A stretch of DNA of 64,000 nt, from assembly GCA_036365515.1 (NCBI GenBank), contig CM070874.1, positions 94,533,442 to 94,597,441 on the forward strand, given 5' to 3'. The notes under the pieces were generated by a model that did not search any database, was not told where the DNA came from, and saw only the letters and a list, made by a program, of their open reading frames with translations. Every line of letters begins with the position of its first letter. Within the stretch, counting starts at the first letter, position 1. This DNA comes from Torymus aiolomorphi (lineage: Eukaryota; Arthropoda; Insecta; Hymenoptera; Torymidae). Both the position numbers and the translations under genes were made by a program. Shown in pieces: positions 1-12,989 of the stretch.

Positions 1-222
1 CTCCCGCCCTTCTCCGGCTATAAAAGGCGAGGCGGCGCAGGCTCGCGCTCTCTTGCCTTCGAGTCTCCGCCGGGGACACATCTCCTCAACCGACGGTGCC
101 ACGTGAAGGACATCTCGCCTATTATTGATTACGCACATTATTATTTGGTTTGTATATAGTAACCTCATGTTCTCTCTAATTGTATTTGTTTCAATAAATT
201 CCTTTTAGCGAATTCTAGCGTT
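1..222 (+). promoter_or_regulatory. LTR-like promoter and poly(A) segment of a gypsy-type element
   Basis: A TATAAAAG box lies at 19-26 and an AATAAA signal at 193-198. The first gag-like frames begin just after it. A TATA box, a short transcribed stretch and a poly(A) signal are what the promoter/R part of an LTR contains. The upstream edge lies outside the window. I see no clear tRNA primer-binding site next to it. It does not resemble the LTR at 5724-6893, so the two are not an obvious pair. Confidence 0.45.
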
Positions 223-693
223 GTGTTTCGCCTTCACTTTCCCGCCCGATCCAGCGTCGCGTTATGCCTCGCGCGCATGAGAAAACAGGACGAATATTTC
301 CTGTTCATAAAGAGAGAAAACCTCCGGACCACGTTCATCCAAGAACACAGCACAGAAGACCTTCCACCAGCATGGGAGAACATAACAGGCGAATCCATGG
401 ACGAACCACACCCGTTAACCATGCTGGCAGAAGACGACGCGACAAAAGCCAATCTCGAAGCAACAAGGTTGGTAATAAAAGAAACCGCGCCGCTACAGCC
501 GACAGAAAAAGAAACAACAGGCAGCAAATCTACAGAAAAACCAAGTCAACAGGACTCTGGCAATTTACTAAAACCAGAGTTGTGTGGTAGACGATACGAC
601 GCTGGCACAGTTTTCCGAGCCGATGGCAGCGATGACATCCGCATCCGGCATGAAGCTCCTGGTGCCAGAAGCATTTTTAAAGTTCTGCGTTAA
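223..693 (+). pseudogene. Leader/gag N-terminal region of the gypsy element
   Basis: An open frame of 156 codons lies between the LTR-like segment and the recognisable gag. It is rich in E, T, K and P and has no motif I recognise. Around 625-750 a different frame reads a short M-rich segment and then meets a stop, which suggests the N-terminal part of gag broken by frameshifts. It could also be untranslated leader that is open by chance. Position is the main support. Confidence 0.3.
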
Positions 694-929
694 CATGATG
701 CAGGAAAATAAAACCTTGCGTGCAACCGGCGCAACGAACAGCATCTAGCACCAGGATGGACGACAACCGAATCAAACAACGGAAGGACCACGTGCGCCTA
801 CAAGACACGTATACGTGTCAGTACCCCGTCGATCCGCATCGGGACGGAGCATCGACCCCCCAGGCACATTTAGGTGACAGGACCCAGCCACTGTTGGGCA
901 ACCGTGGCAGAACCTGGGGGGAAGGGGGG

Positions 930-1972
930 GATTCTCGAGGAACGAAACCTCTGAGAACCTCGGCGCCAGTGGAGTCGAAGATTCGTCGTTAAGAAGGCGA
1001 ACCTTCCCCATTGTTGACGTTGGACTCACTGTCCGAAAATGGAACGTGTCTTTCTCCGGGGAAAGAGGCCAGAGTATAGAAGTCTTCCTCGAAAAAGTAG
1101 AAGCGTGTCGTGGATCTACCAGTCTGACGGAAGCTGAAGTGTTTCAAGCCCTGCCTGAACTATTGAAAGGAGTAGCAGCCATGTGGTTCCAAGTAGAGAA
1201 ACACAGATGGAACACATGGTCAGACTTTCGTTCAGCAGCTCGTCGTTGGTATCGAACCGGAAAGGGTTACCAATAGCGGTTACTAGCCGAAGCGACAGCC
1301 AGGACGCAAGGAGAAGATGAATTGTCGAGAGATTTCATAACTTGCCTCCTGGTAATAATCAGGAAGATGGAGCCAATTCCGAGCCAAGAAATGCAGCTCG
1401 ACATGCTGCACAGGAATTTAAGGCCGGAAATCCAGAAGCTGGTGAGGAGAGCTGACTTCCGTGACATCGACGAATTCCAAGAGATGACTTTCGAAACGGA
1501 AAGGCTTTTCCGACCTCCACCGCCTCCGGATTTAACCATGCTACCGGAGGCAGCGTACAAAGCCAAAGCAACAAAGCCTGTGAAGCCAAAGCTCTCCGGT
1601 ACGGAAGCCGGAGTGCATGGTGGCTCCGCAGGCCAAGAAACGCCCCCAGACCAATCGATTCTGGCGGCAATTTCGAGGCTAGAAGCCGGATTGAACGAGA
1701 TGAGAAATAAACAGAACTCTTGTCAATCCGGCAATAGCCCTAGGAGAAAAGGCGATTATCGCCAAAATAAGACACCGGCAAAGGCTAAAGAGAGGAAAGA
1801 CGAACAGAAACGACCCTCAACTGGTGGCGGCAAGAGAAGTGAAAGTGGCGGAGAGACGAGCCACAAACCCAGCGGACCTGCCGAGCCGATTAAGTGTTGG
1901 GGCTGCGGCAGGATAGGATATCGCCGCTCGTTTTGCCCCGAGTGTTCGAGAAACGAGAATCGGCGCGATTAA
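930..1972 (+). pseudogene. Gag polyprotein, gypsy type, with in-frame stop
   Basis: Gag forms the virus-like particle and binds the element's RNA. One frame runs from about 930 to 1972 with a single TAG at 1274-1276. The first part has the helical capsid pattern of retrotransposon gag (VRKWNVSFSG, then FLEKVEACR, MWFQVEKHRWNTWSDF). The second part continues with LHRNLRPEIQKLVRRADF. Near the C-terminus is a knuckle CWGCGRIGYRRSFC, spaced CX2CX4YX4C. The expected zinc-ligand histidine is a tyrosine, so zinc binding is probably impaired. The frame overlaps pol by about 80 bases, with pol in the -1 frame, the usual arrangement for programmed frameshifting in this family. Confidence 0.8.
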
Positions 1973-3795
1973 ACGGGTCCGAATCCGCCGAGACCATGAA
2001 AGAGGCCCCAAAAGTGTTAAGCAAGGAGGTAGAGCGACCAACTGACCAGGTAGCGACCGCTAGCCAGGTCAAGGCCGAGCAATGCTCAGACGAAGTGAAA
2101 GTCGAGCATAGGAACACTTCCGTAAAGGAGCTCGAACCCAGCTCTAATCAGATCCCAGTACAACCCGACGAGTTGCGTTGGTGGGTACAAGTAGGAATCG
2201 GAGGGTTCCGCATTCGTGCGCTGTCTGATATCGGAGCATCGAGAACAGTGATGGAATCGCTCGGGTTACAGTTAGCAACAGAATGCGGACGCACGTTCCG
2301 ACCAGCCTGTGGCGCAGAAGCCAGAGGTGCTGGTAATAATTTGCTCCGCTTAACGGGACACGTAGAATTCCCGTTCGAGTTGGGCGGGATCAAAAAGGAC
2401 GTTCTGGTATCCATAATACCAGATTTGGAGGTTGACTGCTATGTCGGCTCCAATTTCGTTCGTGCGTTCGAGACAGTGCATGATCCCGTGGAGAACAGGT
2501 TGATAGTGGGAAAATCCGGAAAGAGTGTCGGACTAGAACTAACCTGTCTCTCCACGTCAGATCCAAAAGATCCGACAAAAATCAGGATCGCCTCCATCGA
2601 CACGATGAAAGCTTCTTCGGCGGGTCTCGCTGATATCACGCTGGAAGAGCACCAGCGCTTACAAGCCCTTTTAACAAGATCTCTACCAGCAGGAGACGCT
2701 CCACTCGGCTGCACTAATTATGCCGAGCACGAGATAGACGTTGGCAACACTCGACCAATCCGGCAGAAACAGTATCCGATTTCTAGAAAACTGGAAGAAG
2801 AAATGCATCGACAAGTTCGGAAAATGCTTGCAGCCGGATTGATCGAGCCTTCGTCGAGCCCTTGGGCCAGCCCTGCTGTCATGGTACCGAAAGCTGGCAA
2901 TAAACACCGTATGGTGATAGATATGAGAAAAGTAAACGCGGCCGCGAAGGGAGATGCATACCCGCTGCCTAATATGGATCAGATCTTGCGGAAGCTTCAA
3001 GCCGCCCACTATATATCGACTTTAGATCTGAGCAGCGCGTATCATCAAATACCTTTGAAAGAAGCGTCGCGCGAAATAACTGCGTTCACAGTGCCTGGTC
3101 TTGGACTCTTTCAATTTACAAGAATGCCTTACGGATTGTCGAACGCAGGAGCCACCTTTCAGCGCATGATAGACAGAATAATAGGACCTGAATTGGAGCC
3201 ATACGCGTTCTCTTACTTGGATAACATCATCATTGTAACTGAAACATTCGAAGAACACCTGACGATGCTAGAACGCGTATTGGCAAGGATTAAAGAAGCA
3301 GGCCTCACGATCAACCGGGAGAAGAGCGTTTTTGGTAGATCTGAGGTGAAGTATCTCGGTGTGATCGTCAACCGAGATGGGTTCAGACCGGACCCCGATA
3401 AGATAGCTCCGGTTATGCAGTATCCCGAGCCTAAGAACCTTAAGCAACTAAGGCGCTTCCTCGGTATGGCATCGTGGTATCGGAAATTTCTCCCCGAATT
3501 CGCCACGATCGCCGACTCTCTTACACGCCTAACGAAAAAAAACTTCAGGTACGTGTGGGAAGAAGAACAACAACGAGCCTTTGAACACATCAAGGCACTC
3601 ATAGCCTCAGCTCCGGTTCTACACCGTCCAGATTTTAACTCGCGATTTGTAATACAAACTGACACCAGTGATTCTGGTCTGGGAGCTGTATTGTTCCAGG
3701 TGATAGACGGCCAGGAGCGAGTCTTGGAGTTTGCGAGTCGCTCGCTATCTAATGCTGAGCGAAACTACTCTGTAACTGAGAGTGTCTTGCTGTGA
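1894..3795 (+). pseudogene. Pol polyprotein: protease, reverse transcriptase, RNase H start
   Basis: Pol cuts the polyprotein and copies the RNA into DNA. The protease region reads VQVGIGGFRIRALSDIGAS; the catalytic D-T/S-G has become D-I-G. The RT spans roughly residues 250-480 with YPLPNMDQILRKL, STLDLSSAYHQIPL, FQFTRMPYGLSNAGATFQ and LRRFLGMASWYRKFLPEF. The catalytic YxDD box is YLDN, so one of the two catalytic aspartates is lost. RNase H begins with QTDTSDSGLGAVLFQ and then runs into a TGA. The next frame resumes with the expected AVIWAIEKFRAY, so there is a frameshift near 3790. Strong family match, clearly non-functional. Confidence 0.9.
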
Positions 3796-4225
3796 TATGG
3801 GCTATCGAGAAGTTTCGGGCATACGTCACGCCGAGATCTACAACGCCAGGTGGAGGGAGCCCAGGCTCGAGGTCGGACACCGAGTCTGGAAGAAGAATCG
3901 AGTGTTATCATCGGCTGCTCAAGGAGTGATGGCGAAGTTGGCTCCAAAGTACGTTGGCCTTTATGAGATTTTGGGAAAGAAAGGGCCTAACACGTACTCG
4001 TTAGTGGATCAGGACGGAGATGTTGAAGATTTGGTCCATGCGGAACACCTGAAGCCATACTTCGCCGAGAAAGAGCCCGAGGACGACTACGCCACTCCAG
4101 ATGACGAAGAAGATGATGTCGACGCCCGACCACCGAGGGAAGAACAAGAAACGGCGATGAGCGACACGCCATTTGCGAGAACCCAGCCGCCAGCGGGAGA
4201 GGTAGGCCTGGAAAGACTGCAATAG
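3795..4225 (+). pseudogene. Integrase C-terminal tail after internal deletion
   Basis: From about 3835 the frame reads the C-terminal part of a gypsy integrase: LEVGHRVWKKNR, LSSAAQGVMAKLAPKYVGLYEIL and LVHAEHLKPYF, then an acidic, proline-rich tail. Nothing of the integrase HHCC zinc finger or DDE catalytic core lies between RNase H and this tail, so roughly 1.5-2 kb of pol expected in the family is deleted. The frame differs from the preceding pol frame. What remains cannot integrate DNA. Confidence 0.8.
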
Positions 4226-4443
4226 TCATAAGAAGACCAGCCGAGACTCCTCCCGCTCCAACCAGCCCCGTTCCTGTTGCGAGCGAGTCCCCGAAACGAC
4301 CTCGTGGTCGACCGAAAGGTTCGCAAAATCGCGTATTAACCTGCGACCCCGTTTCGACATCCCCTCGGAGAACACGCGCGAATCCGAACCACGGTTTCCG
4401 AGGATAAACGCTATCTTCTCCTTTTTTGTTCAACAGAAGCAGC

Positions 4444-5548
4444 ATGGACCTTGGACAGCTGAGCGAACAGCAACTACTGGAGTTGGTAGGACAGCTGCTG
4501 GGGCAGGTCCAACTGGAAACCCTGACGCCTGGCCGAATCCAACCAGGCGCCGGTCTGCTAGCCATACAGGACGGACGGATGGAAGAGTCCTCCGTCTCCA
4601 TCGAGGAGCTGCCGGTAGAGGAGCCGGTAGTTCCTACCGCCCGACGACCGATCCTGAGGCGACCCAGGACTAAGGTTGACGTCGCTACCCTGGTAGTCAA
4701 CCAGAGTAGCGAAAGCGAAGCGACGCAGCTGGCTCCACAGGTAAGTGAGCCTGTGGAGTCAGGTAAACAGATGAGTTGGGCCAGTGAGGAGAGCCTCGCC
4801 CAAGACGCTCCGCAGGCAGAGGAGCCTGCTGAGCACAGCGAGTCGAGGAAAGAGTCGGTCCGCTTCCCCCTGTCGGCAGCTTGGATCAAACTCGAAGCCA
4901 ACTTGGTAGCATCTCGAGAGCTAACTAAGTTGGCTAGAGAGAAGGAAGAGGCTGTCATGAGGGACAATTTCCACGACTATGCGAGGGCGATGGAGCATTC
5001 CAACACCTGGTACAACTTGGTCCAGGACCAGAAAGAGGACCTCGCGGCAGCGATCGAATTTCGACGTCAGAAAGCCGAGAGGAGGGCTCGCGAAGCACGC
5101 GAAAATCGCGAGGCCATAGATAAGGCTCGCCGCCTTCGCGAGGCCAAGGAAAAGGAGGTGGCCCTAGTTCAAGCCCCAGAGAGCCAGGGCAGCGGAGGTT
5201 GCGGCGATGCATCGAAGAACGCCAACCCCTGCTCTGGCATCGCAACCCGTAAAGGAGGGCAACCGGAGTCGTCAGAGAAGCCTCTCGAGGCGAAAACCCA
5301 CGAGCGGACAACAGCCAGAGAGAGTGGCTGTTTCGGAAGCGCCGGTAGGACCCTCAAGGGCCCTCTCAACGGGGCGACGACTACCAGGGGAACAACGGCC
5401 CTCCCGGCAACCCCGGCAACCCCGGCAACCCCGGTTGTGTTTCTTTTGCGGGCATCCCAATGTCCGCAACCCAGCAACTTGCCCGCGGGCAACGAACCAC
5501 GATCCACGGGACCCCTTCTACTACCGGCAATACAGAGGAGAACACTAG
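4444..5548 (+). pseudogene. Third ORF of the gypsy element, charged helical protein with Cys-rich C-terminus
   Basis: A frame opens at MDLGQLSEQQLLELVGQLL (4444) in the position where insect errantiviruses carry env. It shows no signal peptide, furin site or membrane anchor, so it is not an envelope. It is acidic in the first half. Around residues 200-235 it becomes a long R/E/K/A-rich helix (KAERRAREARENREAIDKAR), likely coiled coil. The original frame continues to 5568, but a second frame over 5207-5548 ends with LCFFCGHPNVRNPATCP, a CX2C...C knuckle-like ending typical of nucleic-acid-binding proteins. A frameshift near 5200 probably separates the two. A 9-bp CCCCGGCAA-type tandem repeat sits at 5405-5435. 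Function unknown. Confidence 0.55.
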
Positions 5549-5723
5549 CGGAAGGGGGCTCTTGTTAATGTAGGCTGGCGAAATAAAGTTTTTTTATTTT
5601 TTTTTTTTATAAAAACAGCGTACTTGTGTATCTCTCCGTGCTTCCACCCCTTTTTAGGTACTGACGACGTCGGAATAATTGCAGAGTCGCCCATCTGGAG
5701 ATAAGCGACGTCTGGGTGGGGGG

Positions 5724-6448
5724 TGTTACGGTCTGGCGTATCGATGTCGGCAACAGCGAGCGGTTATGTTAGCTCGCACTCACGAAGGCGAGATGGCGCG
5801 TCGATGCAGAATTAGAGCTGCATCGACGTGATGACTAGCAGACCTCGACGTGTAGGCAGCGGCTATCTTATAGTTCGCTGGGATAGAAGGAAGCACGCGC
5901 TCGAGTACGCTCCGCTTTGATTTCGTTATAAAAAAAAGAAAGAATTAGTTTTTCCGCCAGCAAAACTCACTGAGTGTTAGTGTCGTATACGCTGAAGCTT
6001 TCACGCAAGCTTTCGTCTTTCGCCGAGAAGTACTTGCGCCGCTGGACGAGGAGACTTCAATTAATCGTGCGACAGGCGAGATCAACCTGCCGCACAATCT
6101 TCATCGTCGCGAAACCCCGGCTACAAGACAGCTGAACCGGCCAAACCGCTGCTACACAGGGGAGAGACTGCTGCGAGCCCGAAAAGACTGCGCTATAGTT
6201 TTTGATAGAAAAGGTAAGCGTGCACGCATCTACAGCGCCGCGAATTAGCTCCGCGTAACCGCTTGTTCAGGCTCGTCGTACCTGGACATCGGCTTCGAGT
6301 AGGCGTTCTCGTGCGGTGAGAGCTAGTGTGAGGAGAGAGTGTGGGCATCGGGTTCGCACTTCATCAAGGTTAAACGCGAGGTCAAACCACCGGCTATTTC
6401 AAAGCCGGTGAGTGCGCACAACAGGTGCGCGCACGTGTAAACCCGCCA

Positions 6449-6499
<51 letters not shown>

Positions 6500-6893
6500 T
6501 TATACGTGTGTGCGTCGTGCAGCGATCGCGACTGCTCTCACACATCGTCGTTTTACTCGGTGAGCACGCGCGTAGAGTACCGCACACGTGAGGCGTATTA
6601 TACCTCACGTGCGCGGCGTAAATTACCGCGAGCGTGACGTCAGCCTCCGAGACACCTGACGTCTGAGATAAAGTGCTGGCGCACCGTTAGGTAGGAAAAT
6701 TAACCTATTTCAACGCGACACTTCCACTGTCTAAATTATTAATTATTCATTCAACTCATTTAACCTTTTATTTAATAAACTATAGTCTTTTGTTATTAAC
6801 TTTAGCCACTCGAGTTATTACTTCGAGACCTTAGTCATTCCCCGCTCTCCGACGCCACCGCGGTCGTTACGTAAGAGAATACGTTTCGTTACA
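5724..6893 (+). mobile_element. LTR of about 1170 bp (TGTTACG...CGTTACA)
   Basis: The block starts TGTTACG at 5724, right after a purine-rich GGGTGGGGGG tract that fits a polypurine tract, and ends CGTTACA at 6887-6893, giving a short near-perfect inverted terminus. Inside are TTATAAAAA at about 5924 and ATTTAATAAACTATAG at about 6769, fitting promoter and poly(A) signal. It may be the 3' LTR of the upstream element or a solo LTR. The window start does not match it, so the pair cannot be confirmed. Confidence 0.6.
6453..6495. repeat. (CT)n microsatellite inside the LTR
   Basis: About 43 bases of pure CT lie in the middle of the LTR. The open frame across it is low complexity and not a gene. 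Confidence 0.95.
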
Positions 6894-7409
6894 TCTGAGC
6901 AGCCGGCACACGAACCAGTGACCAGGAGAGGAGTTCGAGTCACTGGTGAGAAATAAAGCGCGAGTCTTCGACTTGCGTGTTGCACGGTAAGTAACCAGAT
7001 TAGGTTAACATTGCATGACGTTGTAGCGCCTGTTGCCTAATCTGGCTATTGGGTCTCCGAGAGTTGAACCGGAGGACCCAGAGGTTCACAACTAAGACGC
7101 GCGGGAGAAACGCGTCTTAGCCCAAATAACCACCCCGTGACAAAGTCTTAAATAATGTTTTTTGATATTTTAAAACACATACAAGTAAACGTGTTCCTAT
7201 ATATATATCAGAAACCTATAGAAAAGGCAATAAAAAGAAAAATCAATTTTTTCGTCATTTTGCAGATAGTAAGCTCTTTTAACCATATAATTTTTAATTT
7301 TTTTAATTTTTGATCCAAACTAGTTTTTTTAGGTTCAGAATAACATATATAATTAAAAAATACAATAAAAAAAGAGTTGATTTTTTCAAAATTTTTAGGT
7401 GTAAGACCA
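6894..7409. other. Unassigned stretch between the LTR and Penelope copy 1
   Basis: The first 250 bases are mixed in composition and contain the palindromic pair ACTAAGACGCG/CGCGTCTTAG near 7090-7120. The rest is AT-rich. I see no coding frame with a recognisable product. The first part could be the untranslated leader that follows a 5' LTR. Confidence 0.4.
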
Positions 7410-7444
7410 CCGTAAATAAAAAACACCATATTCTTCAGTTCAAC

Positions 7445-7480
7445 GTTTCGGAGATTTTTTTATTATATCTCCCTCTTCAG
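7445..7480 (-). ncRNA. Hammerhead-ribozyme-like motif in Penelope copy 1
   Basis: On the minus strand CTGAAGAG is followed by GGAGAT, an AT-rich loop, ATCTCC and then GAAAC. This fits CUGANGA, stem II and GAAA of a hammerhead core. Penelope-like elements are known to carry hammerhead motifs in their terminal repeats. A clear stem I is not evident here, so activity is not established. Confidence 0.45.
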
Positions 7481-7916
7481 AAATCTGTATAGTACAAAAT
7501 TTTTTTTAATTTAACACACTTTTTTTTTATATAAACACACTTAATGTATAATAAATTAAATACACTAAACGGAAACTTACAATAAACTTAGTTACATTCT
7601 TGTCGTCAAGCAGTCTATGCGAGCAACAATCCGCTCGTCAGTGATTTTATAATACAATTTTTGGCTTTATATAATCGAGTAATGTTGACATGTGTATATA
7701 CGTATATACTACACCACTACAGCGTAATAATGGAATAGTGGGGGAGGGCAGACCGTAAGGGTCGAAGAGGACGAAGAGGGGTAGCAGGGCGACACGTATC
7801 AGTGTAAGCGGCGCCAATAGTATTAGTCACTATACTACAAGTCTATGAGAGGCGTGGAGACTTCCACTATACATGCGCTCCTGGCTACCTTTTTAACTCA
7901 GTACATGGCTATTATA

Positions 7917-8444
7917 TTAACTAGAGACCAAGAATTCGCAATTATTTATAAGGGTATTATATATATACGGTAGTCTACTAATTTCAAACTGTTTATTAAT
8001 AAAATTTGTTTGTGTATGTATAAATAGAGCTTCGGAGAACAATTTTTTTTCCCTATTGCTTTCAATATCTAATATCTTGACTTTGTGAAAATTCATTGTG
8101 TGGCTATTATCTTTTGTATGCATAAATAATAACGAATTTTGGTCTCTATCACAGTACTTTTTTTTATGTTCTTTTATTCTTATATTCAAACGTCTACTTG
8201 TCTGCCCTATGTATGACGCGTTACAGTTATTGCAATTTATTCTATAAACTACGTTAGCATTATTATATTTTACATTTTTGTCCTTACCTAATATAATAAT
8301 ATTATTTAGCTTGTTTATTGTACTAAAAATTACATTTGTGTTCCATTTCTTGAAAAAATTTTTTATAGAACATTCCATTTCTTTGACAAACGATAGAACT
8401 ATAAATCTTTTCTTATTCACATTATTGTTTATTTGACATTTCAT
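7917..8444 (-). CDS. Penelope-like GIY-YIG endonuclease domain (truncated)
   Basis: Penelope-like elements encode RT followed by a GIY-YIG nuclease that nicks target DNA. This 175-codon frame has the linker CX2C pair and the GIY-YIG core in VVYRINCNNCNASYIGQTSRR, then LNIRIKEHKK and a C-terminal ALFIHTQTNFINKQ region usual for the clade. No RT motifs precede it. The frame is open to its end but lacks the RT half, so it is a relic. An inverted, interrupted partner copy lies at 8520-11690. Confidence 0.8.
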   Translation of the reverse strand: MKCQINNNVNKKRFIVLSFVKEMECSIKNFFKKWNTNVIFSTINKLNNIIILGKDKNVKYNNANVVYRINCNNCNASYIGQTSRRLNIRIKEHKKKYCDRDQNSLLFMHTKDNSHTMNFHKVKILDIESNREKKLFSEALFIHTQTNFINKQFEISRLPYIYNTLINNCEFLVSS

Positions 8445-8824
8445 TTCTTGAAAAAATTTCGGGCCGGTATTTAAATTACAATTCTCACCATCCCCTCAGT
8501 AACAAAATCGCTATTATCTATTGTCTAGTTGTTCGAGCAATAAAATTAGCACATAATAGTTTCCAAGAAAAAAACATCTCTTTTATAAAACTGTTATTAA
8601 AAAACAATGATTATCCACACGACACAATAGATTATCATATTAAGAAAAGGTTAAAAATGATAAAATTTAATAAAAATGTTGCACAAAATACCACGCAAAT
8701 AAACAATAATGTAAATAAGAAAAGATTTATAGTTCTATCGTTTGTCAAAGAAATGGAATGTTTGTTTAGGCCGATATAAGCTACAGTTAAACCGCGCGTC
8801 TGTCTACGCGTTCTCGCGAGTTCT

Positions 8825-10135
<1,311 letters not shown>

Positions 10136-10880
10136 GAAACAGCTAGTAGCGTCGCGGGTCTCTCCCGCCCCCCTAGTCGCGCCATTTTGGCTCTCGCTTC
10201 TCGGTGCGAGCTCGCGCTCGTCCTTCGTTGACGAGCCTTTGCCGAAGCCGGACGTTCGACTATTATCTTGTACGTGGCGATTTTCGAGGCCACGCGTCCG
10301 CAGCTTTCTTTTAATATAGCCCTAGCAAAGCAGCACTGTATATTTTAAATAGGCGTGATTCTAGTCGCTCGGAATAAACGTCTTTAAGGGCGATCTTTAA
10401 AACCAGTGAGTGAGTTTATTTCTCTGCCCCTCTTTTCCGAAGTTCCCGAGATCCACCTCACCAATGTTCTATAAAAAATTTTTTCAAGAAATGGAACACA
10501 AATGTAATTTTTAGTACAATAAACAAGCTAAATAATATTATTATATTAGGTAAGGACAAAAATGTAAAATATAATAATGCTAACGTAGTTTATAGAATAA
10601 ATTGCAATAACTGTAACGCGTCAGATTAGTAGACGTTTGAATAAAGAATAAAAGAACATCAAAAAAAGTACTGTGATAGAGACCAACATTCGTCATTATT
10701 TATGCATACAAAAGATAATAGCCACACAATTAATTTTCACAACGTCAAGATATTAGATATTGAAAGCAATAGGGAAAAAAGATTGTTCTCCGAAGCTCTA
10801 TTTATACATACACAAAAAAAATTTATTAATAAACAGTTTTAAATTAGTAGACTACCGTGTATATATATATATATATACAC

Positions 10881-11151
<271 letters not shown>

Positions 11152-11607
11152 CCTTATAAATAATTGCGAATTCTTGGTCTCTAGTTAATATAATAGCCAT
11201 GTACTGAGTTAAAAAGGTAACCAGGAGCACATGTATAGTGGAAGTCTCCACGCCTCTCATAGACTTGTAGTATAGTGACTAATGCTATTGGCGCCGCTTA
11301 CACTAATACGTGTCGCCCTGCTACCCCTCTCCATCCTCTTCGACTCTTACGGTCTGCCCCCCCCCCACTCTTCCATTGTTACGCTGTAGTGGTGGAGTAT
11401 ATACGTATATACACATGTTAACATTATTCGATTATATAAAGCGAAAAATTGTATTATAAAATCATTGACGAGCGGATTGTTGCCCGCATAGACTGCTTCC
11501 GATGCATAGAAGTTTCCGTTTAGTATATTTAATTTATTATACATTAATTGTGTTTATATAAAAAAAAAGTGTGTTAAATTTAAAAAAATGTTGTACTATA
11601 TAGATTC

Positions 11608-11643
11608 CTGAAGAGGGAGATATAATAAAAAAATCTCCGAAAC
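11608..11643 (+). ncRNA. Hammerhead-ribozyme-like motif in Penelope copy 2
   Basis: CTGAAGAG at 11608, stem GGAGAT...ATCTCC, then GAAAC at 11639. The spacing and stem are as in copy 1. Known association of hammerhead motifs with Penelope-like elements supports the call; the flanking helices are not clear. Confidence 0.45.
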
Positions 11644-11837
11644 GTTGAACTGAAGAATATGGTGTTTTTTATTTAACAAAAAATCATCTATCCACTGGTA
11701 GATAAGGCCATTAGCTTTACACAGCTTAAATATTTAAAAAAACTCTACCATTAGCTGCTATCAACAACTAAAAATCATCGTAAATAAAGCGTAAAAGTAC
11801 ATAACAACTCCATCAGATATGGCGCGCTTTTATATAT

Positions 11838-11842
11838 ACACA

Positions 11843-11930
<88 letters not shown>

Positions 11931-11954
11931 CGCACACACACACACACACACACA
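11838..11954. repeat. (ACGC)n/(CA)n microsatellite
   Basis: Tandem ACGC for about 80 bases followed by CA repeats. Low complexity, no gene. Confidence 0.97.
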
Positions 11955-12985
11955 CTATTCATAGATCGCGACTTTTATATGCCAGTTCTAAAACTGGCGA
12001 ATATTGAAAACATAAATTATCCGGAATGCGTGCGTTAGAAATACGTAATAAGCACTAAATTAATAGAATGGCCCGAAAACTAATAATTCAGGGGTGAAAA
12101 AGGCGCGCACATTAAACTTCTACAAGTATCCGCATCGAGGGACGTGGCGTCGCGCGCGCCTCGTCTCTCGTAAAGCAGCAGCTCGTAATCGCGTAAATTT
12201 TTACGGTGCGACCCATTCACAAAGTTAAACAATATTTCGCGGGAAGCAAAACCGAGGCTATGAAAAGTGCAAGCGTTGAAATAATTTCGCTCCACTGACA
12301 CGAAGTGCGCTCGCGTGCTTTTACTTTGTACACACAAAAGTAAGAGCGGGCCGGCAAGAGAAAAGTTGGGGCTGAAAAAGCTCTCGCGACGACGGCGACG
12401 GACAAAGATGGCGAGAAGTTCCAGCGCGGCCGGCTCTGAGTGTGGCGAAGAGAACGAAGATGCAGGAGACGAGAGACGGCTAACTTTTTGTTAGAATTAA
12501 CAGTTGAAAGTCAGTTAAAAGTAACGACGCGCACCTTCTCGACTATATGGCGGCGTGCGGCGAGCGCCGATTGTCAATTTCTGTCCTCGACCATTTTTCT
12601 TACTTTCTCCAGTCGTCGATTGATTTTTTATCTAATTGCTTTATTTCTTCTTCTGTCATTTTTTTTTTAATAAAACTTCTAAAACACAACTTTTTGCTAA
12701 TTGATTGTTTAAAATTGGTTCTTCTCATTTCTAATGATAGTCGAGGAAAGGAATATTTCATTAGTAATCTATTTTTAGCAATCAACTAGCAGAAAAAAAA
12801 CCGCCTAGGGTACCAGGTAAAATAGCCATTACCGCTCCAAATGTTGCATAAAATTCTGCAACTACATAGAATTTTGTTAAATTTTATAAGATTTTTTTTC
12901 TTTAGTTACAGGAAGAAGACTTTCATCAATTTTTAGCTTACATCGAAAACTCAACTTTAAGCAGAGATTTTTTTAGCCAAGTCAA
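11955..12985. other. Unassigned DNA, GC-richer centre
   Basis: The centre (about 12110-12560) is richer in CpG than its surroundings and could be a promoter or first-exon region. Frames on both strands are short and overlap without a recognisable product. No splice-joined exons could be supported. Confidence 0.35.
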
Positions 12986-12989
12986 CAAT

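Larger units (their letters stand above)
1..5600 (+). mobile_element. Decayed Ty3/gypsy LTR retrotransposon
   Basis: The order is promoter segment, gag with a zinc knuckle, protease, reverse transcriptase, start of RNase H, integrase C-terminal tail and a third ORF. That is the Ty3/gypsy (Metaviridae) order. The element is dead: gag has an in-frame stop, pol is frameshifted, the RT catalytic box and protease active site are altered, and most of RNase H plus the integrase zinc finger and DDE core are missing between about 3790 and 3840. An AATAAA at 5581-5586 may be its poly(A) signal. Which LTR closes its 3' end is uncertain. Confidence 0.85.
7410..8450 (-). mobile_element. Penelope-like element copy 1 (3' half, minus strand)
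   Basis: Read on the minus strand this holds the C-terminal GIY-YIG endonuclease part of a Penelope-like retroelement, a 3' untranslated region and a tail with a hammerhead-like motif. The segment from 7410 to 7950 is repeated in opposite orientation at about 11155-11672 with high similarity. The RT part is missing, so the copy is 5'-truncated near 8450. Confidence 0.8.

Noticed and set aside
4444..5568. Envelope gene of an errantivirus
   Set aside because: No signal peptide, cleavage site, fusion peptide or membrane anchor; the composition is charged and helical.
1..6893. Pairing the window start with 5724-6893 as 5' and 3' LTRs of one element
   Set aside because: The sequences around their TATA and AATAAA signals do not resemble each other.
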